From an uncultured Lachnospiraceae bacterium (GTDB lineage: Bacteria; Bacillota; Clostridia; Lachnospirales; Lachnospiraceae): a stretch of 42,646 nt of DNA. Both the position numbers and the translations under genes were made by a program. The stretch is taken from assembly GCA_910584325.1 (NCBI GenBank), contig CAJTZH010000008.1, positions 1 through 42,646 of the forward strand. The letters are read 5' to 3'. The notes under the pieces are model-generated. The model did not search any database. It had not been told where the DNA came from and saw only the letters and a program-made list of their open reading frames with translations. This document shows, piece after piece, positions 33,832-42,630 of the stretch (positions within the stretch are counted from its first letter, which is position 1; each line of letters opens with the position of its first letter).

Positions 33832-34737
33832 ATGAGCAAGCAGATTGAAGAAGAAATTGACGGCATTGTGAAAAATATTCTGGACGATTACCGGAATAAG
33901 AGGGCAATCGATAAAGTGAATATTTACAATCAGCCGGATAAAGAAGAAATTCTTGACATGCTTCAGAAGTTACAGTACATTCTTTTTCCCGGTTTTTATA
34001 AAGATAAAGTGTACAAAATATACAATATTGAGCATCATGTGTCCACGGTGATTGAGGACGTGATGTTTCACCTGAATAAGCAGATAACGGTTGTATTAAA
34101 ATACTGCGACGCATTTCCGGGTCAGTCGGACGAGGAGCTTTCCAAAAAGGCGCAGCAGATGTCCGTAGACTTCTTAAAGACGATTCCGAAAATCAGGGAG
34201 TATCTGGATACGGATTTGCAGGCGGCGGTGGACGGTGACCCGGCGGCAAGCTGTAAGGATGAGGTTATATTTTCTTATCCCGGTTTTTATGCCATCACGG
34301 TGTACCGGCTTGCGCATGAGCTGTTTCAACTGTCCGTTCCGATGATACCGCGTATTATGACGGAACATGCCCACGGTGTTACCGGAATTGATATTCATCC
34401 GGGTGCGTCCATCGGCAGATATTTTTTCATTGACCACGGCACGGGAATTGTTATCGGTGAGACCACCACAATCGGCGACAATGTTAAAATTTATCAGGGG
34501 GTTACGCTTGGCGCGCTGTCCACTAAGGAAGGACAGAAACTGCGCGGAACGAAGCGCCACCCGACCATTGGTAACAATGTTACTATTTATTCGGGCGCAT
34601 CGATACTTGGCGGCGATACGGTAATCGAGGAAAATGTTGTTGTGGGCGGCAACGCGTTTATCACGAAGTCCATTGAAGAAGGAACGAGAGTCAGCGTAAA
34701 GAATCAGGAACTGCAGATGAAACGGAACGGAAAGTAA
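33832..34737 (+). CDS. cysE: Serine O-acetyltransferase
   Basis: A 301-residue enzyme that acetylates serine with acetyl-CoA to give O-acetylserine, the entry step of cysteine synthesis. The N-terminal helical domain (1-165) precedes a left-handed beta-helix built of hexapeptide repeats (HPGASIGRYFFIDHGTGIVIGE, IGDNVKIYQGVTLG, IGNNVTIYSG). Catalytic His residues are in IDIHPGA and FIDHG. It resembles the longer EpsC-type enzymes. GGGAGGATT precedes the ATG. It follows the tcdA gene with a 130-base gap that holds the dyad operator, so it can be controlled separately. Confidence 0.92.
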   Translation: MSKQIEEEIDGIVKNILDDYRNKRAIDKVNIYNQPDKEEILDMLQKLQYILFPGFYKDKVYKIYNIEHHVSTVIEDVMFHLNKQITVVLKYCDAFPGQSDEELSKKAQQMSVDFLKTIPKIREYLDTDLQAAVDGDPAASCKDEVIFSYPGFYAITVYRLAHELFQLSVPMIPRIMTEHAHGVTGIDIHPGASIGRYFFIDHGTGIVIGETTTIGDNVKIYQGVTLGALSTKEGQKLRGTKRHPTIGNNVTIYSGASILGGDTVIEENVVVGGNAFITKSIEEGTRVSVKNQELQMKRNGK

Positions 34738-34790
34738 CCGCCGGTTATTTTTTGTAACAATAAATTAAATACGGTTCAGTTGTGGAGAAG

Positions 34791-34834
34791 AAAGGCTCAT
34801 GCTATGATAAACACAGCAGGGGCCTTTGTTTTTT
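34791..34834 (+). terminator. Terminator after cysE
   Basis: AAAGGCTC and GGGGCCTTT arms (8 bp, one G-U) with a 20-base loop, followed by GTTTTTT. Confidence 0.7.
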
Positions 34835-34888
34835 GAAAAAATGAATTTTGCGGCGCGTTGAACGCTGCGTTTTGACAGGAGGAGAAAT

Positions 34889-35923
34889 ATGAAAATTGAT
34901 GAAGTCATCAGGAAAAGGAGAAAAGAACTGAACCTGACGCAGGAACAGATTGCCACGCTCCTTGGCGTATCGGCTCCCGCGGTTAATAAATGGGAAAACG
35001 GTAACAGCTATCCCGATATTACACTGCTTTCGCCATTGGCGAGGGTTCTGGGCATTGACATCAACGAGCTGCTGGGGTTTTACGAAAATCTGTCGCAGCA
35101 GGAAGTGAATATGATTATTGAGGAAGTTGCGAAAATCAAGGAAACGCAGGGATTTGAAGCGGCGTTCGCAAAAGCGGAAGAGTCCGTGAGGAATTATCCG
35201 AAAAATTATGCATTAATGGGCAGTCTGGCGTTTGTTCTGAATATGTATCTGCATCAGGAGAGCGGCATTGACAGGGAAGCTTACGCAGGGAAACTATACG
35301 CGTGGCTGTCGGCGGTTGCCGGCAGCGGCGATGAAATGATGGCGGAAAGCGCGCTGGTTGTATTGTGCAATGAGGAGCTGCAAAAGAAAAATTTTGAGAA
35401 AGCGCAGGAGTATCTGGACAGGCTCGCACCAAAAAAGCAGTTTGATAAACGTATCACGCAGGCGGCGCTTTTTATTGAAAAAGGAGATTTTGACAGCGCG
35501 TATGCATTGTATGAGAAAAAGATTTACGAGGAAGTCAACATATTATCCGGAACGCTTTCGTTGTTCGCTGAACTAAAATGCAGGCAGAAGGAGTATGATA
35601 CCGCGCTGCGAAGCGCACAGTTACTTGGTATTCTCGGAGAAGCATTTCAGATGGGAACGTTTCAGACAAACGCTTCCAAACTTACGGTATATGCGTCTAT
35701 GCAGGACGCTGACGGTGTTATCGGAGTGCTTGAGCAGCTTCTTGCCGATTGGAATTATCTGGCTTCACAGAAGTGTTATCTCAACGAGCATATCAAGAAA
35801 GAGAACGGGATAGAAAACGAATCGCTTCGGAAGATGTTGAAGAAGATGGCGGAATTGGAGGAATTTGATTTTCTGAGGGAAGACGCGCGGTTTCAAAACA
35901 TTGTGAAACGGTTGAATGGGTGA
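34889..35923 (+). CDS. XRE-family regulator with TPR-like C-terminal domain
   Basis: A 344-residue protein. The N-terminal HTH (about 5-60: LTQEQIATLLGVSAPAVNKWENG) is a Cro/C1-type DNA-binding domain. The rest is helical with paired-helix units resembling tetratricopeptide repeats (for example FEAAFAKAEESVRNYP, FEKAQEYLDRL, YDTALRSAQLLG). Such proteins are often peptide- or partner-sensing regulators. AGGAGG precedes the ATG. It is followed by a long terminator that it shares with a convergent HTH gene. The target genes are unknown. Confidence 0.85.
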   Translation: MKIDEVIRKRRKELNLTQEQIATLLGVSAPAVNKWENGNSYPDITLLSPLARVLGIDINELLGFYENLSQQEVNMIIEEVAKIKETQGFEAAFAKAEESVRNYPKNYALMGSLAFVLNMYLHQESGIDREAYAGKLYAWLSAVAGSGDEMMAESALVVLCNEELQKKNFEKAQEYLDRLAPKKQFDKRITQAALFIEKGDFDSAYALYEKKIYEEVNILSGTLSLFAELKCRQKEYDTALRSAQLLGILGEAFQMGTFQTNASKLTVYASMQDADGVIGVLEQLLADWNYLASQKCYLNEHIKKENGIENESLRKMLKKMAELEEFDFLREDARFQNIVKRLNG

Positions 35924-35928
35924 AAAGA

Positions 35929-35995
35929 GGGTGTTTTGGACGATGCCTTCATTAGAGGATATGCGCATGAGGCAGGTCCAAAACACCCTTTTAAT
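35929..35995. terminator. Long bidirectional terminator
   Basis: A perfect 13-bp outer stem (35929-35941 with 35976-35988), possibly extended by an inner GCCTTCAT/ATGAGGC pairing, with T-runs outward on both sides. It separates two convergent HTH regulator genes. Confidence 0.85.
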
Positions 35996-36002
35996 TCTTT
36001 TT

Positions 36003-36524
36003 TTATTTACTTTCGGCTTTATGACGACGCAGCAGTCTTCTCTTAAATGCTTTGAATTTCATTAAAGCGCCGCTTGTATACAGGACGCCGACAATCATCA
36101 TGCCAAAGGCGAATCCCAGCGCAATGCCGGCGACGGCGCCGTCGGCAAACGTTTCATCAATCCCCATGAAATTCATTGCCATGTAAATAATAAAGGCGAT
36201 TACCCCCGCAATAAACAGAACGCACAGGCGTTTTGCCAGTTGTTGTTTTTCCGCGTTGCTGTAATCGGCAATTTTTAACGCGGTTTCTTCCAGTTCTTTG
36301 TTCATAGTCTCACTTTTCCTTTCTCCGTCTAATAGTTCCCGGATTTCAATCTGATAAAAATCTGCCATCTGGATTAAAATGTCAAGGTCCGGCATATTAA
36401 AACCGGTCTCCCATCTGGAAACGGTTCTTCCGGATACGTTGAGTCGTTCCGCAAGCGTTTCCTGTGTGATTCCTTTTTCTTTTCGAAGCTGTTTCATAAA
36501 GGCTCCGATTTTCTTCTGGTCCAT
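36003..36524 (-). CDS. XRE-family regulator with two membrane helices
   Basis: A 173-residue protein. The N-terminal Cro/C1 HTH (about 5-62: ITQETLAERLNVSGRTVSRWETG) is followed by a linker rich in Glu and Lys. Two hydrophobic helices follow (about 102-120 and 130-150), with a strongly basic end (FKRRLLRRHK). DNA binding and membrane anchoring in one chain suggests a membrane-tethered regulator that senses envelope or membrane state. AAAGGAGGAACC precedes the ATG. No target is adjacent. Confidence 0.82.
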   Translation of the reverse strand: MDQKKIGAFMKQLRKEKGITQETLAERLNVSGRTVSRWETGFNMPDLDILIQMADFYQIEIRELLDGERKSETMNKELEETALKIADYSNAEKQQLAKRLCVLFIAGVIAFIIYMAMNFMGIDETFADGAVAGIALGFAFGMMIVGVLYTSGALMKFKAFKRRLLRRHKAESK

Positions 36525-36712
36525 GTGGTTCCTCCTTTCCGGTTACAGATTACAATATAGTTGACGGATTGAACACGACATAAAGTGAGAAATGCCGTTT
36601 TTATATGGATTAGACACGGGGTGTCCAGTGTAGGTGCGGTACTGTTTATTCGTGATAACTATATCATAAATATGCGGATAGGGACAAGGAAAATTACGTA
36701 AAAACACACATA

Positions 36713-36792
36713 AAGCTGCCGCATCAACAGAGTGATTCCTGACAGAAAATTTTTTTAAAAATTCTCTGTCATATCTGTGTTTGCGGCAGCTT
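36713..36792 (-). terminator. Terminator of the orphan binding protein gene
   Basis: Outer arms AAGCTGCCGCA (36713-36723) and TGCGGCAGCTT (36782-36792) pair over 11 bp, with a second stem (TGACAGA/CTGTCA) inside. It lies just past the leftward gene that ends at 36799. The rest of 36525-36712 holds only the likely leftward promoter region of the HTH gene. Confidence 0.75.
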
Positions 36793-36798
36793 GGGTTT

Positions 36799-37803
36799 TT
36801 ATTTTACGGCTTCTTCCGAATATTTTGTTGTAATGATGTCTTCATAAGGCACGTTTCCGTCAAGCTGGCCTGCAGTTTCTAAGATGTCGCAGAGCAAATC
36901 AAAACTGTCCTTGGTGAAGATGGTATCGTTTTTCCAAGTGTCCTGTTCTTTATAACGTTCTACAATGATTGCAATCGTTTTTACATCTGTTTCAGGAAAC
37001 TGAGGAGCAATGATAGCTGCGATTTCATCGGCGCTGTGGCTGTTGACATATTCAAGTCCTTTCTGGATAGCATTTGTGAATCCCTGAATCACCTGCGGGT
37101 TTTTCTCAATATAGCTCTGCTTTGCGCTGTAAGCGGTGTAAGGCACATAGCCGCTGTCAACGCCGAGGGAAGCGACAACGTAGCCGTCACCCTGAAGTTC
37201 TAAGTTAGTAGCATGGGGTTCAAATTCAACTGTCATCTCTCCCTGTCCACCGCTAAACGCTCCGGCAGTCAGACCGAAATCGATATTCTGTACCATATCT
37301 AAGTCATTTTTCGGGTCGATATTGTTTTGTTTCAAAACATATTCGAATACCATTTGCGGCATACCGCCTTCACGCCCTGCAAGAACGGTTTTACCTTTAA
37401 TGTCTTCCCATGTGAAATCGTCGTCGGCTTCTCTTGAAACAAGGAAATTACCTGCGCGCTGTGTCAACTGCGCAAAGTTTACGGCGTAGTCTTTCGAACC
37501 TTCCAGATACACATAGATAGAAGCTTCAGAGCCCATAAAGCCAATCTGTGCCTCATCGGAAACGAGTGCGGTCATAACCTTGTCGGCTCCGAATCCCGTT
37601 ACAAGCGTTAAATCAATGCCCGCTTCTTTAAAATAACCTTCTTCAATAGCGACATACTGCGGAGCGTAGAAAATTGAGTGCGCCACTTCATTTAATGTGA
37701 CAGGGGTAAGCGTAGCTTCGGTCGGTTCTTTCTCCTTTTTGCATCCGCTGAATGTGCATAAAATCATTAGTAAAGCAACTGTTACAAGTATTCTTTTTTT
37801 CAT
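36799..37803 (-). CDS. Orphan SsuA/THI5-like binding lipoprotein
   Basis: A 334-residue lipoprotein (lipobox FSG-C21) of the NMT1/THI5-SsuA group. The opening VTLNEVAHSIFYAPQYVAIEEGYFKEAGIDL and the IGFMGSEA block are typical of proteins that bind aliphatic sulfonates, taurine or thiamine precursors. No permease or ATPase gene lies beside it, so it may supply a transporter encoded elsewhere. Its closest use could be sulfur supply, given the nearby cysteine genes, but that is only suggestive. A ribosome site (AGGAGAG) precedes the ATG. Confidence 0.85.
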   Translation of the reverse strand: MKKRILVTVALLMILCTFSGCKKEKEPTEATLTPVTLNEVAHSIFYAPQYVAIEEGYFKEAGIDLTLVTGFGADKVMTALVSDEAQIGFMGSEASIYVYLEGSKDYAVNFAQLTQRAGNFLVSREADDDFTWEDIKGKTVLAGREGGMPQMVFEYVLKQNNIDPKNDLDMVQNIDFGLTAGAFSGGQGEMTVEFEPHATNLELQGDGYVVASLGVDSGYVPYTAYSAKQSYIEKNPQVIQGFTNAIQKGLEYVNSHSADEIAAIIAPQFPETDVKTIAIIVERYKEQDTWKNDTIFTKDSFDLLCDILETAGQLDGNVPYEDIITTKYSEEAVK

Positions 37804-37958
37804 AATTAAACTCTCCTATATGTTCCCTATAGGTTATGCCTGCCGTGTGAAAAGTGTGATTGCATTTCCCGTTCGGACTTGCTACAATAAAAACAACGTG
37901 TATTTTAGCGCAAACGGTAAAACATATCATTGTACATGAATGGGTTTGGAGAGACAAT

Positions 37959-38696
37959 ATGGAAAAAGAATTCAATTATAAAATAGATTTGCATACACAT
38001 ACCATTGCGAGCGGACATGCATATAACACGATAGACGAAATGGTAAAAGCGGCAAGAAAAAAAGGCATGACGTATCTCGGCATCACGGAACATGCCCCGA
38101 ATATGCCGGGAACCTGTAAGGACTTTTATTTTCATAATTTGAAAGTTGTGCCGAGAAAACGGAAAAATCTGGAACTTCTGCTCGGATGTGAGGCAAATAT
38201 TATTAATTATGAAGGAAAAGTGGATTTGGCGGAGTGGGTTTTAAAGGAAATGGACGTGGTGATTGCCAGTATGCATATTCCGTGCGTGAAGCCGGGCAGC
38301 ATGGAGGAGAATACGAATGCTTATATTAAGGCGATGCAGAATCCGTTTATCAATATCATCGGACATCCGGACGACGGAAGGTATCCGGCAGACTATGAAA
38401 GAATTGTCAAAGCGGCGAAAGAAACACATACGCTTTTAGAAATTAACAATAATTCCCTGCGTCCGTCGGGACCGCGCAAAGACACACGCGCCAATGACGC
38501 GGTGATTCTTAGGTTATGCATGGATCATGACGTGATGGTTGTGTTTGGCAGCGACGCCCATGTGAAAGAGGATATTGGTAATTTTGGGATGATAGAGGAT
38601 GTTGTAAAAGAGGTGCATTTTCCCGAACGGCTGATTGCAAATACCGATATTGAACGGCTGACAGGCTATCTTAATAGATACAGACAGCCTGTTTAA
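37959..38696 (+). CDS. PHP-domain phosphoesterase
   Basis: A 245-residue YcdX-like PHP protein. The metal site is built from DLHTHT (H12, H14), GITEHAP, a GCEAN loop, SMHIPCV, GHPDDGR and GSDAH. The trinuclear-metal PHP fold hydrolyses phosphomonoesters, and this branch is related to histidinol phosphatase and PolX but lacks a polymerase domain. The start at 37959 is used because GGAGAG is then well spaced. It is transcribed divergently from the orphan binding protein, and its last 26 bases overlap the C39-like gene on the other strand. Confidence 0.87.
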   Translation: MEKEFNYKIDLHTHTIASGHAYNTIDEMVKAARKKGMTYLGITEHAPNMPGTCKDFYFHNLKVVPRKRKNLELLLGCEANIINYEGKVDLAEWVLKEMDVVIASMHIPCVKPGSMEENTNAYIKAMQNPFINIIGHPDDGRYPADYERIVKAAKETHTLLEINNNSLRPSGPRKDTRANDAVILRLCMDHDVMVVFGSDAHVKEDIGNFGMIEDVVKEVHFPERLIANTDIERLTGYLNRYRQPV

Positions 38697-39489
38697 AAAG
38701 TTCATTATAGCGGGTAATAAAGAGTCCCATATCGTATTCCTTGATGCCGCTTAGCGGGTCGGCTACAGTTACGGTACTTTTTTCATAATCATATCCGCAC
38801 AATACAACGCAGTGCTCCTGGGATTGCCAGAACACTGTGTTTTCATTTACTTCCCATGTTTTGGTGACAGAGGTTGGAAGCAGATTGACGGTTGTCCATA
38901 CAACGACCGGCTTATTATCCGCAATCAGGTGGAACAGGGATGTAAAATTGCTTCCCGTCAGATTGTGAACTTTCAGCGAAGAACGATTGTCGGCAATATA
39001 GGAAGCCGCGGTGTCCGCGATAACCGGAGCAAAGCATCCGTAGCTTCCGGCTTGTCTCGGGTCGCCGATAAAGGCGGTATTCATATCGACGGTTCCGGCT
39101 TCGCCTTTTGGCAGGTAGTTGTCGGATAAATCACATTTGTCGGCAGAAAGTCCCATATAATTCAAAAGCATGGTGAGGGAAGTGACCTCGCATCCGGCAG
39201 GCAGTTCGGGATTTTGCAGGATTGTCTCCATCGTAATCACATGGTTTTGGGGAATCCCCGGCTCTATCGCAATGTGCACGAGATTTGCGTCGATAATTTC
39301 CTGTGCCTCCTGTTCGGAAAGCGTGGATTCCACGATAATCTGCGCCATGATTTCCTCCCTTGTGGGAGGCAGCGGTTTATTTTTCTGATATACACCGTAA
39401 AAATACAGTCCCGCGACAGACGCGGCGATGACAAAAAGCGATATCAGCAGTGTTTTCATAAATACTTTCAGTTCTTTGGAAACGGACAT
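38671..39489 (-). CDS. Membrane-anchored C39-like cysteine peptidase
   Basis: A 272-residue protein with one N-terminal signal anchor (about 12-34: LLISLFVIAASVAGLYFYGV) and an external papain-like domain of the Peptidase_C39_2 group. The probable catalytic residues are C100 (LPAGCEVTSLTMLLNYMG), H226 (QEHCVVLCGYD) and D244 (VADP). Relatives lie outside the cell and may process cell-wall or secreted peptides. The start at 39489 fits AAAGGA about nine bases upstream, rather than an ATG at 39498. It converges on and overlaps the PHP gene. Confidence 0.82.
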   Translation of the reverse strand: MSVSKELKVFMKTLLISLFVIAASVAGLYFYGVYQKNKPLPPTREEIMAQIIVESTLSEQEAQEIIDANLVHIAIEPGIPQNHVITMETILQNPELPAGCEVTSLTMLLNYMGLSADKCDLSDNYLPKGEAGTVDMNTAFIGDPRQAGSYGCFAPVIADTAASYIADNRSSLKVHNLTGSNFTSLFHLIADNKPVVVWTTVNLLPTSVTKTWEVNENTVFWQSQEHCVVLCGYDYEKSTVTVADPLSGIKEYDMGLFITRYNELFKQAVCIY

Positions 39490-39581
39490 GATTTTCATTC
39501 CTTTTTCAAATATATAAATGAATTATATCGGGAAAAGCGGTTTTGCGCAACTACATTTGTGAAACTTGTGTAAAATCCGCA

Positions 39582-39610
39582 TTTACAAATTTTACCGGAT
39601 TGGATATACT
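39582..39610 (+). promoter_or_regulatory. Promoter of the LysR gene
   Basis: TTTACA (39582-39587), a 17-bp spacer and TATACT (39605-39610) give a start near 39617, inside a dyad-like GGTATAA...TTATAACC stretch (39618-39644) that could serve autoregulation. A second TATAAT at 39650 has no -35 and is too near the ATG. Confidence 0.65.
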
Positions 39611-39663
39611 TGGAATTGGTATAAGTAAAAATTATTTTATAACCAAAGGTATAATGGTAACTT

Positions 39664-40548
39664 ATGGATATTAATTTGGAGTATTACAAGATTTTTTATT
39701 ATGTCGGCATCGCGGGGAGTATTTCCGGCGCTGCGAATAAACTGTGCATCTCTCAGCCTGCCGTCAGCCAGGCGGTGAAACAGCTTGAAACGGCGCTTGG
39801 TACGAGTCTGTTTGTGCGTCAGTCGAAGGGCGTTACGTTTACCGCCGAAGGAGAAGTACTGTTTTCTTATATTAAGCAGGGTTACGAGTACATGCTTCTT
39901 GGCGAAAGCAAGTTAAAACAGCTTCTGGACATGGATAAAGGTGAGGTGCGCATCGGCGCGAGCGATATGACGCTGCGCTATTATCTGTTGAATCATCTGG
40001 AAACATTTCACGGGAAATATCCGAATATCAAGGTTTCCGTCACGAACGCGCCGACCCCGGAGACGTTACAATATTTATCGGAAGGAAAAATTGATTTCGG
40101 CATTGTCAGCGGGCCAGTGGAGGCGGCGGAGTGGCTTTCTGTCAGTCCGGTAAAAGATATTCAGGATGTTTTTATTGCGGGCAGCCGTTTTCAAAAATTA
40201 TGCGGAAAAAAATTGCATTTTAAACAGTTGGAAAAACTGCCGGTTGTCTGTCTGGAACAAAATACCAGTACCAGAAAATATGTGGATGATTTTTTGCGGG
40301 AAAACGGCGTGGTGATTACGCCGGAATTTGAAATCGCGACCAGCGACATGATTGTGCAGTTTGTGCTCAAAAATTTCGGCGTCGGCTGCGTGGTAAAGGA
40401 ATTTGCCAGGGATTTTCTTGATTCGGGAGAAATTTTTGAGCTGCGTTTTCACAAGGAAATTCCCGTGAGACAAATCTGTGTTGCCATGAACGAGAAAATG
40501 CCGATGTCCAATGCGGGAAAACATTTATATGAAATGATGTTGAAATGA
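39664..40548 (+). CDS. LysR-family transcriptional regulator
   Basis: A 294-residue regulator. The N-terminal winged HTH (1-60: YYKIFYYVGIAGSISGAANKLCISQPAVSQAVKQLE) is diagnostic. The C-terminal two-lobe inducer domain (about 90-294) begins VRIGASDMTL. LysR proteins usually activate a divergent neighbour and repress themselves. Here the divergent gene is the C39-like peptidase, about 175 bases away. The ribosome site is weak (AAAGG 14 bases before the ATG). The inducer is unknown. Confidence 0.88.
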   Translation: MDINLEYYKIFYYVGIAGSISGAANKLCISQPAVSQAVKQLETALGTSLFVRQSKGVTFTAEGEVLFSYIKQGYEYMLLGESKLKQLLDMDKGEVRIGASDMTLRYYLLNHLETFHGKYPNIKVSVTNAPTPETLQYLSEGKIDFGIVSGPVEAAEWLSVSPVKDIQDVFIAGSRFQKLCGKKLHFKQLEKLPVVCLEQNTSTRKYVDDFLRENGVVITPEFEIATSDMIVQFVLKNFGVGCVVKEFARDFLDSGEIFELRFHKEIPVRQICVAMNEKMPMSNAGKHLYEMMLK

Positions 40549-40679
40549 TATAACTATATATTATGGAAGATATAAAAAGTATTGATTTTACTTATAATAG
40601 TAATTCTGATATAATAAATCAGGTGTCATGAGCGTTTGGACACACATTTTTTATGCATTCGTGCAGAATGGAGGATGTT

Positions 40680-41954
40680 ATGGTTAGAGCAGTTGTAGGT
40701 GCGAACTGGGGTGACGAGGGAAAAGGTAAAATCACCGATATGCTGGCGGAGGAATCAGATATTATTGTGAGATTTCAGGGCGGCAGCAACGCGGGACATA
40801 CAATTATAAACGATTACGGCAGGTTTGCGCTGCATTTACTTCCGTCGGGTGTGTTTTACGGACATACGACGAGCGTAATCGGCAACGGTGTCGCGCTGAA
40901 TATTCCGTACTTATTGAATGAATTAAAGTCTTTGACGGACCAGGGGGTTCCGGCGCCGAAGATTCTTGTGTCCGACCGGGCGCAGATTCTGATGCCGTAT
41001 CATATCAGTTTTGATGCTTATGAGGAGGAGCGGCTTGGCGGTAAGGCGTTTGGTTCGACGAAGTCGGGTATTGCTCCGTTCTATTCGGATAAATACGCTA
41101 AAATCGGTTTTCAGGTAAGCGAGTTGTTTGACGAGACTGCGCTTAGGGATAAAGTAGAACGCGTGATTGCGTATAAGAATATATTACTGGAGCATTTATA
41201 CCACAAACCGCTCCTTGATCCGCAGGAGACGTTTGAACTGCTGCTTTCTTACCGCGATATGGTAGAACCGTATGTTGCGGATGTGTCTGCGTTTCTGCAT
41301 GACGCAATCAAAAACGGCAAAAACATTTTGCTGGAAGGGCAGCTTGGCGCGTTAAAAGACCCTGACCACGGCATTTATCCGATGGTTACGTCTTCATCTA
41401 CGCTCGCGGCTTATGGCGCAATTGGCGCAGGTATTCCGGCGGCGGAGATTAAGAACGTTACGACGGTGGTGAAAGCATATTCGTCGGCAGTGGGCGGCGG
41501 CGCTTTCGTCAGCGAGCTTTTTGGAGACGAGGCAAACGAGCTTCGTGTGCGCGGCGGCGATAAGGGTGAGTTCGGCGCGACGACGGGCAGACCTAGAAGA
41601 GTAGGCTGGTTTGACGCGGTTGCCACACGATATGGCTGTAGAATGCAGGGGACGACGGAAGCCGTCATTACGGTTCTTGATGTGCTCGGCTATCTCGACG
41701 AGATTCCGATTTGCATCGGTTATGAGATTGACGGCAAGGTGACTAGAGACTTCCCTGTTACCTGTAAACTGGAAAAGGCAAAACCGGTTTTGGAGACGCT
41801 GCCGGGCTGGAAGTGTGATATCCGCGGTATTAAGCGTTACGAGGAACTGCCGGAAAACTGCCGTAAGTATATTGAGAGAATTGAGAAAGAGATTGAAGTG
41901 CCTGTTTCAATGGTTTCTAACGGACCGGGAAGGCATGAGATTATAAAAAGGTAA
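40680..41954 (+). CDS. purA: Adenylosuccinate synthetase
   Basis: A 424-residue enzyme that joins IMP and aspartate using GTP to give adenylosuccinate, the first committed step to AMP. The GDEGKGK phosphate-binding loop lies near residue 11, followed by GGSNAGHT and the GLG-type LLEGQLGA and TSSSTLAAYGAIGAG blocks, and the C-terminal guanine site (VSNGPGR). The start at 40680 is chosen because GGAGGATG lies upstream; an earlier ATG at 40653 lacks a ribosome site. No riboswitch was recognised in the 130-base leader. It is followed six bases later by a HAD gene, probably in the same transcript. Confidence 0.95.
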   Translation: MVRAVVGANWGDEGKGKITDMLAEESDIIVRFQGGSNAGHTIINDYGRFALHLLPSGVFYGHTTSVIGNGVALNIPYLLNELKSLTDQGVPAPKILVSDRAQILMPYHISFDAYEEERLGGKAFGSTKSGIAPFYSDKYAKIGFQVSELFDETALRDKVERVIAYKNILLEHLYHKPLLDPQETFELLLSYRDMVEPYVADVSAFLHDAIKNGKNILLEGQLGALKDPDHGIYPMVTSSSTLAAYGAIGAGIPAAEIKNVTTVVKAYSSAVGGGAFVSELFGDEANELRVRGGDKGEFGATTGRPRRVGWFDAVATRYGCRMQGTTEAVITVLDVLGYLDEIPICIGYEIDGKVTRDFPVTCKLEKAKPVLETLPGWKCDIRGIKRYEELPENCRKYIERIEKEIEVPVSMVSNGPGRHEIIKR

Positions 41955-41960
41955 TGAGCG

Positions 41961-42563
41961 ATGATTCGAAATATTGTATTTGATTTGGGCGGTGTGCTGG
42001 TGGATTTTCATCCGGCAAAAGCCATGAAAAAACTGGGGTTTTCCAAGGAGACGGCAGCAATTTTCCATGAAAATATTTTTTCAAAGCTATGGGAATTGTG
42101 CGACAGAAATCCGCTTAGCGACGACGAAATCCGCAATTTATTTAAAAGCCGTGTCAAAGGATTTGAGAGAGAGGTTGACCTTCTGTGGGATAATATTACC
42201 GAAGTGACGGGAGTGTATGATTATTCCTGCGGCTGGATAGAAAGTCTTAAAAAACGCGGTTTTTCTTTATATATTCTGTCTAATTTTGGAAAACAGGCGT
42301 TTGAGTCGAATGCCAAAATCTATCCGTTTTTAAATGAGATGGATGGAAGGGTAGTTTCTTATGAGATTGGGTACATCAAACCGGAACCTGAAATTTACCG
42401 CCATTTATTTGAAAAATACGGATTGAAGCCGGATGAATGCGTGTTTATCGACGACCGTATGAAGAACGTTGAAGGCGCCGTCCGGTGCGGCATGAAAGGT
42501 ATCTGCTTTGCAGGTTTTGAGCAGGCGGCAGGAGAGCTGGAGCGGGTGATTGCACAGGGGTAA
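41961..42563 (+). CDS. HAD-IA-family hydrolase (YihX-like)
   Basis: A 200-residue HAD hydrolase. Motif I is FDLGGVLVDF, with the second acid of the usual DxD replaced by G. Motif II is ILSNFG, motif III has the Lys in YIKPEPEIY, and motif IV is FIDDRMKNVEGA. It resembles YihX-type phosphatases of sugar phosphates and other small phosphoesters. It begins six bases after purA and ends at the last terminator in the window, so a role in nucleotide metabolism is possible from position only. Confidence 0.88.
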   Translation: MIRNIVFDLGGVLVDFHPAKAMKKLGFSKETAAIFHENIFSKLWELCDRNPLSDDEIRNLFKSRVKGFEREVDLLWDNITEVTGVYDYSCGWIESLKKRGFSLYILSNFGKQAFESNAKIYPFLNEMDGRVVSYEIGYIKPEPEIYRHLFEKYGLKPDECVFIDDRMKNVEGAVRCGMKGICFAGFEQAAGELERVIAQG

Positions 42564-42586
42564 ACAAAATAATAATGTATAGAAAG

Positions 42587-42630
42587 AAACAGGATGACCG
42601 ATTCGAATGGTCATCCTGTTTAATTTTTTT
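42587..42630 (+). terminator. Rho-independent terminator of the purA operon
   Basis: AAACAGGATGACC and GGTCATCCTGTTT arms (13 bp) around an 8-base loop, followed by AATTTTTTTT. Confidence 0.9.

Noticed and set aside
39650..39655. TATAAT just before the LysR ATG
   Set aside because: There is no -35 at the right distance and it would leave almost no leader; TTTACA-17-TATACT upstream is better.
40549..40679. Possible purine riboswitch or other leader RNA before purA
   Set aside because: No conserved aptamer core or terminator-antiterminator pair was visible.
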